From NCBI GenBank assembly GCA_902825865.1, contig CADECX010000016.1, forward strand, positions 1 through 64,000: DNA of 64,000 nt, in the 5' to 3' direction. The DNA is from an uncultured Alphaproteobacteria bacterium. Its GTDB lineage: Bacteria; Pseudomonadota; Alphaproteobacteria; Micropepsales; Micropepsaceae. A model generated the notes under the pieces. It saw only the letters and a program-made list of their open reading frames with translations, ran no database searches and had not been told where the DNA came from. Of the stretch, positions 18,525 through 25,329 are shown piece after piece. The first letter of the stretch is position 1. Every line of letters begins with the position of its first letter. The translations under genes were made by a program, and so were the position numbers.

Positions 18525-19154
18525 TCAATTCCCGTTGAAGTGTCTCTGCCACACCGGCGCAATCGCCGGGCGACCAGAGACCGCGTCGGCCAGCGCCATC
18601 AGCCTGGGGATATGCACCAGCTTCCAGTCCGGCTCCAGGCTCCAGCGCGTGAACATCGCGGCATAGATATCCAAAATTGAAAAACCGCCCGCCAGCAGGA
18701 ACGGGCCCTTGATCATGCGCTCGATGATCAGGATGCGTTCGCGGATACGATCGCGCGCGATTTTGCGCATGGCGCCCGCATCGCCGCCTTCCGGCATAAA
18801 GCGCTCCGGATAATCCACGATCTCCACAATGGGATAGATTTCGCCCGCCATGAAGGCCAGCCAGCGATAGGCCAGCGCGCGGTCATTGCTGGCCTGGGGC
18901 GGCAGCAGCCGGGCCTGAGGAAAATGATCGGCCAGGGTGAGCAGGATGGCGGCGGATTCGGTGATGATCTCGCCTTCCGGCAGGCGCAGCGCCGGCATCT
19001 TGCCCGACGGATTGATGGCCAGAAAGGCAGGTTGTTTCTGCTCGTTCTTTTCCAGCGATACCAGTTCAAAGCGATAGGGCGCGCCGGCTTCGGCCAGCGC
19101 CGCCTCGGCGCTGAAAGCGCCCGATCCCAGATCGCCGTAGAGGGTAAAGCTCAT
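18525..19154 (-). CDS. glutathione S-transferase family protein
   Basis: 209 residues: N-terminal thioredoxin-like domain (YRFELVSLEKNEQKQPAFLA, INPSGKMPALRLPEG, ITESAAILLTLAD, where ES contacts the glutathione gamma-Glu) and an all-helical C-terminal domain (FLLAGGFSILDIYAA). The DI-A helix-cap motif is present. Substrate unknown; cytosolic. Convergent with grxD, with stops two bases apart. Confidence 0.88.
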   Translation of the reverse strand: MSFTLYGDLGSGAFSAEAALAEAGAPYRFELVSLEKNEQKQPAFLAINPSGKMPALRLPEGEIITESAAILLTLADHFPQARLLPPQASNDRALAYRWLAFMAGEIYPIVEIVDYPERFMPEGGDAGAMRKIARDRIRERILIIERMIKGPFLLAGGFSILDIYAAMFTRWSLEPDWKLVHIPRLMALADAVSGRPAIAPVWQRHFNGN

Positions 19155-19183
19155 GGCGCCAGCCTAGCGCGAATGGGCAAAAG

Positions 19184-19216
19184 AAAAAGCCCGCAAGTTG
19201 CCTTGCGGGCTTTTGC
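19184..19216 (-). terminator. intrinsic terminator downstream of rpsD
   Basis: Stem AAAAGCCCGCAAG / CTTGCGGGCTTTT with a TTGC loop at 19187-19214; on the minus strand the hairpin is followed by TTTTTCTTTT. It ends rpsD transcription 22 bp past the stop and is symmetrical enough to work both ways. Confidence 0.85.
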
Positions 19217-19236
19217 ATATCTGTAATGTAAAAAAC

Positions 19237-19851
19237 TCAGCGCGAGTAGAATTCGACGATCAGGTGCGGCTCCATCTGGACGGCGTAAGGAACGTCCGCC
19301 AGCTTGGGGGTGCGCAGCAGCTTGACCGACTTGCCTTCGCTGACTTCCAGGAAGTCGGGCGTGTCACGCTCGGTGCTCTTGGAAGCTTCCAGCACCAGCG
19401 CCATTTCACGCGCCTTGGGCGACAGTTCGATCGCGTCCTTTTCGGTCACATGATAGGAGGCGATGGTGACGCGGCGGCCGTTGACCTTGACATGGCCATG
19501 GCTGACCAGCTGGCGCGCGGCGAACGGAGTGGGCACGAACTTGGCGCGATAGACCACCGTGTCCAAACGGGTCTCGAGCAAGCCGATCATATTCTCGCCG
19601 GTGTCGCCGGGGCGGCGCGAAGCGTCCTGATAATATTTGCGGAACTGCCGCTCGGTGATGTTGCCGTAATAGCCCTTGAGCTTCTGCTTGGCCTGCAGCT
19701 GCGTGCCATAGTCGCTGAGCTTCTTGGCGCGGCGCTGGCCGTGCTGGCCCGGACCATAGGAGCGCTTGTTGACCGGGCTCTTGGGGCGGCCCCAGATATT
19801 CTCGCCCATGCGGCGATCTATTTTGTACTTGGAATTTGCGCGCTTGCTCAT
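19237..19851 (-). CDS. rpsD: 30S ribosomal protein S4
   Basis: 204 residues. [14 protein letters not shown] loop ([14 protein letters not shown]), [15 protein letters not shown] and the S4 RNA-binding domain ([34 protein letters not shown] is split across residues 91-124). S4 starts 30S assembly on 16S rRNA. A single gene here, not part of the alpha operon. A strong sigma70-like promoter sits 60 bp upstream. Confidence 0.97.
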   Translation of the reverse strand: MSKRANSKYKIDRRMGENIWGRPKSPVNKRSYGPGQHGQRRAKKLSDYGTQLQAKQKLKGYYGNITERQFRKYYQDASRRPGDTGENMIGLLETRLDTVVYRAKFVPTPFAARQLVSHGHVKVNGRRVTIASYHVTEKDAIELSPKAREMALVLEASKSTERDTPDFLEVSEGKSVKLLRTPKLADVPYAVQMEPHLIVEFYSR

Positions 19852-19910
19852 CGGTCTCTTTCGTCGGTTTTCAGTGAATTTCGGACCGGCGGGGTGCCGG
19901 AAAGCGGCGC

Positions 19911-19938
19911 ACTATAGGCAGCGACTTCGGCATGTCAA
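19911..19938 (-). promoter_or_regulatory. sigma70-type promoter of rpsD
   Basis: On the minus strand TTGACA (19938-19933), a 16-bp spacer, then TATAGT (19916-19911), 60 bp from the rpsD ATG. Near-consensus, fitting a highly expressed ribosomal gene. Confidence 0.75.
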
Positions 19939-20082
19939 ACGCATGCAACTTCAGGTTTAGTATAGGAATTTTTCTATAATATTTTCAATATATTATTGTG
20001 TCTCATGCCGCGCATTGGGCACTGGTACAGTTTGGCTGAATCCTGAGATGCCGGGTTTTGGGGCTGGGGCTAGGGTCTGAGC

Positions 20083-20220
20083 ATGGCTGCATCTGAGCCC
20101 ACTATTGAAGTTCATGTTAGCCGGGACACCGGGCCTACCTCATTGGAATACAAGATGGGCTTTGTGGCTGTTCTCATCTTGGCAATGGCCGTCTGGCTGG
20201 TTTGGAAGCGATATTCCTAA
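20083..20220 (+). CDS. 45-residue single-span membrane protein
   Basis: A soluble N-terminal 24 residues (MAASEPTIEVHVSRDTGPTS then LEYK) followed by one hydrophobic helix (MGFVAVLILAMAVWLVW) and the basic tail KRYS. ATG 20083 is preceded at -20 by GCTGGGGCTAGGGT, the same 14-mer found at the same distance before the third small gene (20522). Its codons are AT-richer than those of neighbours. No family recognised. It lies 65 bp after the 17-mer at 20018, which recurs at 20250 and inverted at 21178. Confidence 0.6.
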   Translation: MAASEPTIEVHVSRDTGPTSLEYKMGFVAVLILAMAVWLVWKRYS

Positions 20221-20329
20221 AGGACCCCAAGGCCAGAAGCGCAAAGCCGGGCACTGTTACAATTTGAATGTTAACGCCAATCGCGGAGCCCCCACTTTGT
20301 GTTAGTCTGAGCACAGATTCGGGGAAGTT

Positions 20330-20482
20330 ATGGCCAACACGCCAGACGAGGAATCTACGCTTTCGGATGCGTTGTCACCCTTTTGGGGTTGGCCCGGTGG
20401 GGTGATCTTGCTGGTATCCAGTTTGGCTATTGTCTTCACCCTTTGGTATTTTGGCCTTTGGCGAAATATCCCGTCTCAATAA
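20330..20482 (+). CDS. 50-residue single-span membrane protein
   Basis: MANTPDEESTLSDALSPFWG is an acidic N-terminus; the hydrophobic span is WPGGVILLVSSLAIVFTLWY and the tail FGLWRNIPSQ. The layout (short polar head, one helix, aromatic-basic tail) mirrors the 45-residue protein upstream, so they may be diverged paralogs. GGGGAAG precedes ATG 20330. AT-richer than surrounding genes. Family unknown. Confidence 0.6.
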   Translation: MANTPDEESTLSDALSPFWGWPGGVILLVSSLAIVFTLWYFGLWRNIPSQ

Positions 20483-20521
20483 CCTTGAGATGACTTCCTC
20501 TGCTGGGGCTAGGGTTCAGGA

Positions 20522-20674
20522 ATGGCAAAACGCAGATTCATGGGATTGGGTATCGCCCTGGGCGCTGCCCTAGGCGCGGCCTTCGGCAACGTCGCCATGG
20601 GCGTCGCGTTTGGCGTCATGGCCGGCGCTGTCTTGTCTGCGGTATCCTATCGAAAGACCATAGCGACATCGTGA
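20522..20674 (+). CDS. 50-residue glycine-zipper membrane protein
   Basis: MAKRRFMGLGIALGAALGAA is followed by FGNVAMGVAFGVMAGAVL: small residues spaced every four positions, the pattern of glycine-zipper helices that pack or oligomerise in membranes. ATG 20522 carries the shared GCTGGGGCTAGGGT leader at 20502-20515. Basic ends (KRR, YRK) suggest both termini lie in the cytoplasm or at the membrane face. No named family. Confidence 0.6.
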   Translation: MAKRRFMGLGIALGAALGAAFGNVAMGVAFGVMAGAVLSAVSYRKTIATS

Positions 20675-20702
20675 AATTGATCGAAGATTGGGAGGCATCG
20701 GC

Positions 20703-21167
20703 ATGAGACATATCCTGACAGTCACCCTGACAGTTACCTTGGCCGCCGTGATGCTCGCGGGCTGCGCGGACACCTACAACAAATCCGTCATGCCAAAAGC
20801 CGCCGCCAACCTGCAGCAGGAGACGGTCGGCTGCAAAGCCAGATGGACCGCAAAGGAATTTAGGACCTATTCCGCATGGCAAGCCTGCCAATTGAGGGCC
20901 GAGCGCGGCTTCGCCACGACCATCGCCTTGACCAGGATGGATGCGTTTGACGTATACGCCGCTGAGATGCAGGCGCTTGCGGCAGACCGGGACGCGGGAC
21001 GCGTCACGGAGCGCCAGGTCAGATCAAGGGCGGAAGAAATACATTGGAAATTTTTGGCGGACTGCGGCTGCAAGCCGGGATGGACGCAGCGGCCAGCCTA
21101 TGGGCACCAGTATGCGAACAACCTGATCAACCCGGTGCTGCCGACAATGATTCCGATGACGCCCTGA
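20703..21167 (+). CDS. lipoprotein of unknown function
   Basis: 154 residues from ATG 20703 (GGAGGCATCGGC upstream). MRHILTVTLTVTLAAVMLAGC is a lipoprotein signal with lipobox LAGC. The mature part is mostly helical (AYTSNA-like Cys-poor helices, VGCKARWTAKEFR, QACQLRAERGFAT, DCGCKPGW) with five Cys. No family recognised. Last gene before the inverted 17-mer at 21178-21194. Confidence 0.7.
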   Translation: MRHILTVTLTVTLAAVMLAGCADTYNKSVMPKAAANLQQETVGCKARWTAKEFRTYSAWQACQLRAERGFATTIALTRMDAFDVYAAEMQALAADRDAGRVTERQVRSRAEEIHWKFLADCGCKPGWTQRPAYGHQYANNLINPVLPTMIPMTP

Positions 21168-21263
21168 AATCTTAGGTCAAACTGTAACGGTGCCTGACAT
21201 TTGGCGCCGGTCAATTTCCCGATGGATTGCAGCGGGGCAAGGTCCGGTCTAGCTTCCCGCCCC

Positions 21264-21359
21264 ATGCATCATCTCACGATCTGGCACATCCTGATCCTGG
21301 CCGCCATTGCGCCGGTTTTTATTCCGTCCCGCGCATGGCGCAAAGAGGTCCGCACATGA
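21264..21359 (+). CDS. 31-residue ORF coupled to a DUF2269-like gene
   Basis: MHHLTIWHILILAAIAPVFI then PSRAWRKEVRT: one short hydrophobic helix opening with the IWH pattern seen at the start of some TatA-like and inner-membrane proteins. Its TGA overlaps the ATG of the next gene (ATGA at 21356-21359), as expected for a leader or a coupled microprotein. Could be chance. Confidence 0.4.
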   Translation: MHHLTIWHILILAAIAPVFIPSRAWRKEVRT

Positions 21360-21802
21360 TCGAACTTCTGCTCTTCCTTCATATCCTGCTGTTTGTCTTC
21401 GCCTTCACCTTTACCGCCGGCATCTCTATCTTGCTGGGACGGGTGGCGGCGTCCGGCGACGCCAAGATCATCCACACCAGCTTCACGGCCGCGAGGCCGC
21501 TGTCCATGACCGGCGGCATTCTTTGGCTGTTGACGGCACTGGTGGGTGTGGGCCTGGCGCACGCCTATGGACTGGCGTTGACCACGCCCTGGCTGGTCTA
21601 TTCCTATATTGTTTTCGCGGTGCTGATCCTGACCGGCGCTTTGCTGCACAATCCCTGGCAGGCCAAGGTCATCGCGGCATCGGGTTCAGGCGGGGCAGAG
21701 CTGGGTGCGCTGTTGCAATCGCCCATCCACCGCATTGCCTCGGGGGTGAGCGCGGTCAGTGTATTGACCCTGATCTATCTGATGACGGCCAAGCCCGGCT
21801 AA
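21356..21802 (+). CDS. DUF2269-like integral membrane protein
   Basis: 148 residues from ATG 21356, after AGAGGTCCGCAC; the open frame extends to 21227 but lacks conservation. Four hydrophobic segments (MIELLLFLHILLFVFAF, SMTGGILWLLTALVGVGLA, PWLVYSYIVFAVLILTGALL and a C-terminal VLTLIYLM). Layout and HILLFVFAF/LLTALVG motifs resemble DUF2269. No function known. Confidence 0.65.
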   Translation: MIELLLFLHILLFVFAFTFTAGISILLGRVAASGDAKIIHTSFTAARPLSMTGGILWLLTALVGVGLAHAYGLALTTPWLVYSYIVFAVLILTGALLHNPWQAKVIAASGSGGAELGALLQSPIHRIASGVSAVSVLTLIYLMTAKPG

Positions 21803-21812
21803 GCGCCCTTTG

Positions 21813-21989
21813 TCAGCCGGGGGCCTGGCCGAGCCGCTTTTCCGTTTCCTTGCCGGCAGCTTCATCCGCCAGCGCATCCCAGTTCGCGGCCAATTCCAGG
21901 TAAGATTCCTTAAGCGCCACGGTCATGGCCTGGTCGGCAAGTTTTCGCAGAAACGCTGCACGTTTCCGGTAGTCGTCCGGAGTTTGCAT
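21813..21989 (-). CDS. 58-residue helical protein, possible stress gene
   Basis: Starts MQTPDDYRKRAAFLRKLADQ and continues as charged amphipathic helix with no membrane span, a pattern common among short alphaproteobacterial conserved hypotheticals (YR-RA-ELR-LA). AGGGGGCGGTTG precedes the ATG at 21989. A GGAAC-N16-GGTT box 30 bp upstream resembles an EcfG promoter with one mismatch. Confidence 0.6.
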   Translation of the reverse strand: MQTPDDYRKRAAFLRKLADQAMTVALKESYLELAANWDALADEAAGKETEKRLGQAPG

Positions 21990-22018
21990 CAACCGCCCCC
22001 TACGCCACTGGGCTGCTC

Positions 22019-22043
22019 AACCTATGGGCGAAGGATTGGTTCC
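22019..22043 (-). promoter_or_regulatory. EcfG-like promoter, one mismatch
   Basis: Minus strand: GGAAC (22043-22039), 16 bp, GGTT (22022-22019) instead of CGTT. The distance to the start codon (30 bp) is like that of the better box at 34742-34766 (33 bp). Confidence 0.35.
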
Positions 22044-22097
22044 GTCCGTACATTGGCAGTATTGACGCATCCCCTACAGGGTATGCGCCGGCCGCCC

Positions 22098-23396
22098 TCA
22101 CTTGCGGATCTTGGCCAACACATCCTTTCGCAGCTTGGCGACGACATTGTATTCCGCGTCCACCACCTCGGCGATTTCATACTGCATCGCCGTGCCCAGA
22201 ACCTGCGCGATATCGTGCGGGGTGAGGCCGTATTCCTCCGTCAGCCAGCGGCTCATCTGGGTGGTGGCGCTTCTCATGGCCGCGTCCAGAGTCGCGCCGG
22301 TTCCCATGATCATCTGATAGTCGGTATTTTCCAGCCGCGGCTGGCCAAGCGCCTTGCCCGGAATGACATCCACGTGGAACTCCACATCCAGCGATGTCTC
22401 CAACCCCTGGCCCGGCAACTCGCCATCGCCCTGCTGGGCATGCCCGTCGCCCATGAACAGAAGCGCGCCCGGCTGGAAGACCGGGATGTAAAGGGTGGCG
22501 CCCTCGCGCACTTGCGGCGAATCCAGATTGCCGCCGAACGGGCCAAGATGACCGCTGCCCAACACTTCATCGCGCGGCAGCGCCACGCCGACGCAGCCCA
22601 GCATGGGATCAAGCTTGATGGTGTAGCCGCTCAGCTTGCCGCTGGGATCGACAAGGCTGGCGGTCCCGGCCGCGGCATCCAGCTTCCAGGTGGCAAAGCC
22701 ACCTTCAAGACTGGCGATGCTGCGCAGATATCCGGCTTCCAGCGCCGTGTTGGCGATCAGGTTGGATTGATAGGCTGTGTCGCGATTGGTGCGCACCCGG
22801 TCCAGATGCACGACCAATGTATCGCCGGGCATCGCGCCTTCGACATAGAAAGGTCCGATCAGGGGATTGCCGCGCGGCGCCAGCGGCTTGAGGTTCTTGT
22901 CCTGGCCGCGGCTGTCCAGGGTGCTGGTGCGCACCTTGTCGCCCGGCTGCAGACGCAGCACCGGCTTGAAGTCCGGTGAATAGACATTGTGAAATTCGGC
23001 CGGAGCATAGTCGAAGCTTTTCGGCGCGCGCCGCGGCGCCGGACGCTGTCCGGTCACAGTCACCGGACGCACCAGCCCGTCACCGTCGAATAGAGTGCCC
23101 TTGCCGGTCAGCTTTTCGCCCGTCAATTGCAGCACAAGCTCGCCGCACGGCTTGGCCGGCGTCCGGCAGGCCAGGTGCAGACCGTCTTTTTCAAGCCTGC
23201 CGGTGAAGGTCAGGCGATTGAAACTGGCGGATTGGCCGCCGGCCTCTATCAAAAGCCGGCCATCGGTCATCGGCAGATAGTAGTTCTTGCCGCCGGCTTC
23301 GCGCACCGCCAGCTCCCAGCTTCCGGCATAGTCCGCCCCAAGCGCGGCGGCCGGCGAAAGCGCGATGATCGCCGCTGATAGAAGTATCCCCTTCAT
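22098..23396 (-). CDS. exported acetamidase/formamidase family protein
   Basis: 432 residues from ATG 23396 (GGGGAGAATAGC upstream). MKGILLSAAIIALSPAAALGA is a Sec signal. After about 130 residues of unassigned N-terminal region comes the FmdA/AmdA fold: GPFYVEGAMPGDTLVVHL, LDPMLGCVGVALP, GPFGGNLDSPQVREGATLY, LLFMGDGHAQQGDGE and LEFHVDVIPG-type strands. Members hydrolyse formamide or acetamide with a metal site. Typical enzymes are cytosolic; this one appears periplasmic and carries an extra N-terminal domain. Confidence 0.8.
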   Translation of the reverse strand: MKGILLSAAIIALSPAAALGADYAGSWELAVREAGGKNYYLPMTDGRLLIEAGGQSASFNRLTFTGRLEKDGLHLACRTPAKPCGELVLQLTGEKLTGKGTLFDGDGLVRPVTVTGQRPAPRRAPKSFDYAPAEFHNVYSPDFKPVLRLQPGDKVRTSTLDSRGQDKNLKPLAPRGNPLIGPFYVEGAMPGDTLVVHLDRVRTNRDTAYQSNLIANTALEAGYLRSIASLEGGFATWKLDAAAGTASLVDPSGKLSGYTIKLDPMLGCVGVALPRDEVLGSGHLGPFGGNLDSPQVREGATLYIPVFQPGALLFMGDGHAQQGDGELPGQGLETSLDVEFHVDVIPGKALGQPRLENTDYQMIMGTGATLDAAMRSATTQMSRWLTEEYGLTPHDIAQVLGTAMQYEIAEVVDAEYNVVAKLRKDVLAKIRK

Positions 23397-23501
23397 GCTA
23401 TTCTCCCCAAGCGCATCTGAAGGCAGGATAGCGCTTCCTTCTGCCTGTACCACCGGTCATTTGCACTTGCCGGTGGTCTTAAGTATTTGATCCATCTCAG
23501 G

Positions 23502-23590
23502 GGCCCCGTGGCGGAACTGGTAGACGCACCGGACTTAAAATCCGTTGTTCCGAAAGGGACGTGTCTGTTCGAGTCAGACCGGGGCCACCA
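23502..23590 (+). tRNA. tRNA-Leu (anticodon UAA)
   Basis: 89 nt including an encoded CCA. Acceptor stem GGCCCCG (23502-23508) pairs with CGGGGCC (23580-23586); discriminator A, then CCA. Anticodon loop CTTAAAA between CGGA and TCCG gives UAA. The long variable arm (GTTGTTCCGAAAGGGACGTG) and the TTCGA T-loop fit a class II leucine tRNA. Its last bases plus about 24 bp downstream are repeated at 23668-23706. Confidence 0.96.
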
Positions 23591-23706
23591 CTCACTATGT
23601 TCGCGGTGACCCGGTCAGTTTGTTTTGGTGTCCGTCCTTGCACCTTCGGTGCTCCGGGCGGACGGGGCCGGGGCCACCATCACTCACTAGGTTCGCGATG
23701 ACCCGG
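23579..23706. repeat. direct repeat of the tRNA-Leu 3' end and next gene start
   Basis: Copy 1 (23579-23614) and copy 2 (23668-23706) share CCGGGGCCACCA, TCACTCACTA or CTCACTA, then GTTCGCG-TGACCCGG, with a 3-bp indel and two substitutions. Copy 2 contains the ATG of the downstream glycosyltransferase-like gene; copy 1 has GTG at that place. The roughly 53 bp between them contain a hairpin GTCCGTCC...GGGCGGAC. Confidence 0.75.
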
Positions 23707-25314
23707 CCTGGACGGCAAGACCTGATCTTTGGCGCGGCGGCCTTCGCGATCGGGGCGGCGGCGATGCTGCTCTACGCCCGGTTCTTCTCCGAGGTGATGT
23801 TTCCCTATTCCTATGACAGCGCCAGCTATATCAGCGCGGCGCGCAATCTGCTGGAAGGCAAAGGGCTGCTGGCCCCCACCCTCGCCGATGGCGACGAGGA
23901 CCTGCAGGTGATCTATCTCTGGCCGCCGGGCTTTCCGCTTCTGATTTATCTTTTCTCTTTTGCACTGGGCACGCCCTATGAAGCGGCCCTTTTCATCAGC
24001 CGCCTGTCGTTGGCGCTGGTTCCGGTCGCCGCCTTCTGGCTGGTGCGGCCCTATTGCACGCCGGTGCGCGCGCTTCTGTTGAGCTTGTTGTTCTGGACCC
24101 CGCTGGGCTTGATGCCGCACGCCTACTACACCGGGTCGGATGCCTGTTTTTTTCTGCTGGCGCTTTTTTCCACCGGCGCGTTCCTCAGAGGCATCGACAG
24201 AAACGACGTCCGGCTTCTGGCCGCCGCCGGCGCGATGGGCGGGGCGAGCCTGGTGATACGCAATGCCGGACTTGCTCTGCTGGCGGCGCAGGCGGCGATC
24301 TTGATCATCGCAAGCCTGGACGAAAAATTTGATCTCAAGCCGATGTTTCGCCGTGCCGCGTCCTGGGGCCTTGCCGTTGCGATTCCCGTCATGGGCCTGC
24401 TGATCTGGAACAAGGTCCAGTTCGGCGCTCTATCGCCTTACGAGATGCCGCCATCAAATCTGGGCCTGATGGAAAATATCGGCGCCGCGATGAGCGCCTA
24501 TGCCTATGATTCTTTCCCAAGCTCCGCCAGCCGATGGCTTGCAGCCCGCTATGTGCTGCTCAGCGCGCCCTTGTTCGCGCTTTTGGTTCTTCTGCTCTTG
24601 CTGGGCGTGTGCATTCGCTACCGGCAGAACAAACCGTTCGGCAGATTTGCCCTGCTGGGCCTCATCTATGCCGTTCTGGGCACCGCAATGGTGGTGGCGG
24701 CACGCACCCGGTACCAGTGGGGCGAATTCATCAGCGTTCGCCATATCGCACAGTATGACTCGTTTCTGATTGCAGGCGCCTTGCTTTGGCTTGGTCTGTT
24801 TTGGCCGGTGCGGTGGCGGGGCGCGGTGATTGCAGCGATTGTCCTGGTCATTGTGGGCTGGCGCGGCTGGTTTTTCGTGCAGCGGTATCACCATTTAGAG
24901 CCCGTTCCGCACCAAAGCTCGGCGTCCTCCTTTGAAGACAACCGCGATGCGCAGAACATCCTGATGTACTACGCGCGGCTGCCGCAGCTGTCCGCCCTCA
25001 CCAGCCGTATTTCTCCAGCCTGTCACGTCTCCACCAATCTTTACACCATCATGGATTCCACATTGGGCCAGAATGCGCATGACGTGGATCAGGACGCGTT
25101 TGTCGCGCTGGATCGCACTTATCTGGACATACTCAACGACCGGGCGAAAAGCCGCCTCGCTTTGATCGTGCTGGGCCAGACGCCTTCGGTCCGCAATGCA
25201 CCCGCCACTTGGCAGCAGGACTTGCAACACGCCCTGCCCGATTTCCGGCTGCGGACCTTCGACAAAGCGTCATTGATCGTCCTGGAATCCGCCAAGGGGG
25301 GCTGCCTGCGCTGA
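23698..25314 (+). CDS. GT39/ArnT-like polyprenol-linked glycosyltransferase
   Basis: 538 residues from ATG 23698 with a dozen or so hydrophobic segments. The first periplasmic loop has YDSASYISAARNLLEGKGLL, where GT-C enzymes hold the catalytic acidic residue, followed by LWPPGFPLLIYLFS. The C-terminal 120 residues form a soluble periplasmic domain. GT39/GT83-type proteins move a sugar from a polyprenyl phosphate to lipid or protein. The start lies inside the tRNA-derived direct repeat, so its leader may be recent. Acceptor unknown. Confidence 0.7.
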   Translation: MTRPGRQDLIFGAAAFAIGAAAMLLYARFFSEVMFPYSYDSASYISAARNLLEGKGLLAPTLADGDEDLQVIYLWPPGFPLLIYLFSFALGTPYEAALFISRLSLALVPVAAFWLVRPYCTPVRALLLSLLFWTPLGLMPHAYYTGSDACFFLLALFSTGAFLRGIDRNDVRLLAAAGAMGGASLVIRNAGLALLAAQAAILIIASLDEKFDLKPMFRRAASWGLAVAIPVMGLLIWNKVQFGALSPYEMPPSNLGLMENIGAAMSAYAYDSFPSSASRWLAARYVLLSAPLFALLVLLLLLGVCIRYRQNKPFGRFALLGLIYAVLGTAMVVAARTRYQWGEFISVRHIAQYDSFLIAGALLWLGLFWPVRWRGAVIAAIVLVIVGWRGWFFVQRYHHLEPVPHQSSASSFEDNRDAQNILMYYARLPQLSALTSRISPACHVSTNLYTIMDSTLGQNAHDVDQDAFVALDRTYLDILNDRAKSRLALIVLGQTPSVRNAPATWQQDLQHALPDFRLRTFDKASLIVLESAKGGCLR

Positions 25315-25329
25315 ATCGCGCCCGATGGA

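Noticed and set aside
20105..20305. 66-aa plus-strand frame
   Set aside because: Overlaps the better 45-residue ORF (20083-20220) in another frame and lacks a ribosome-binding site.
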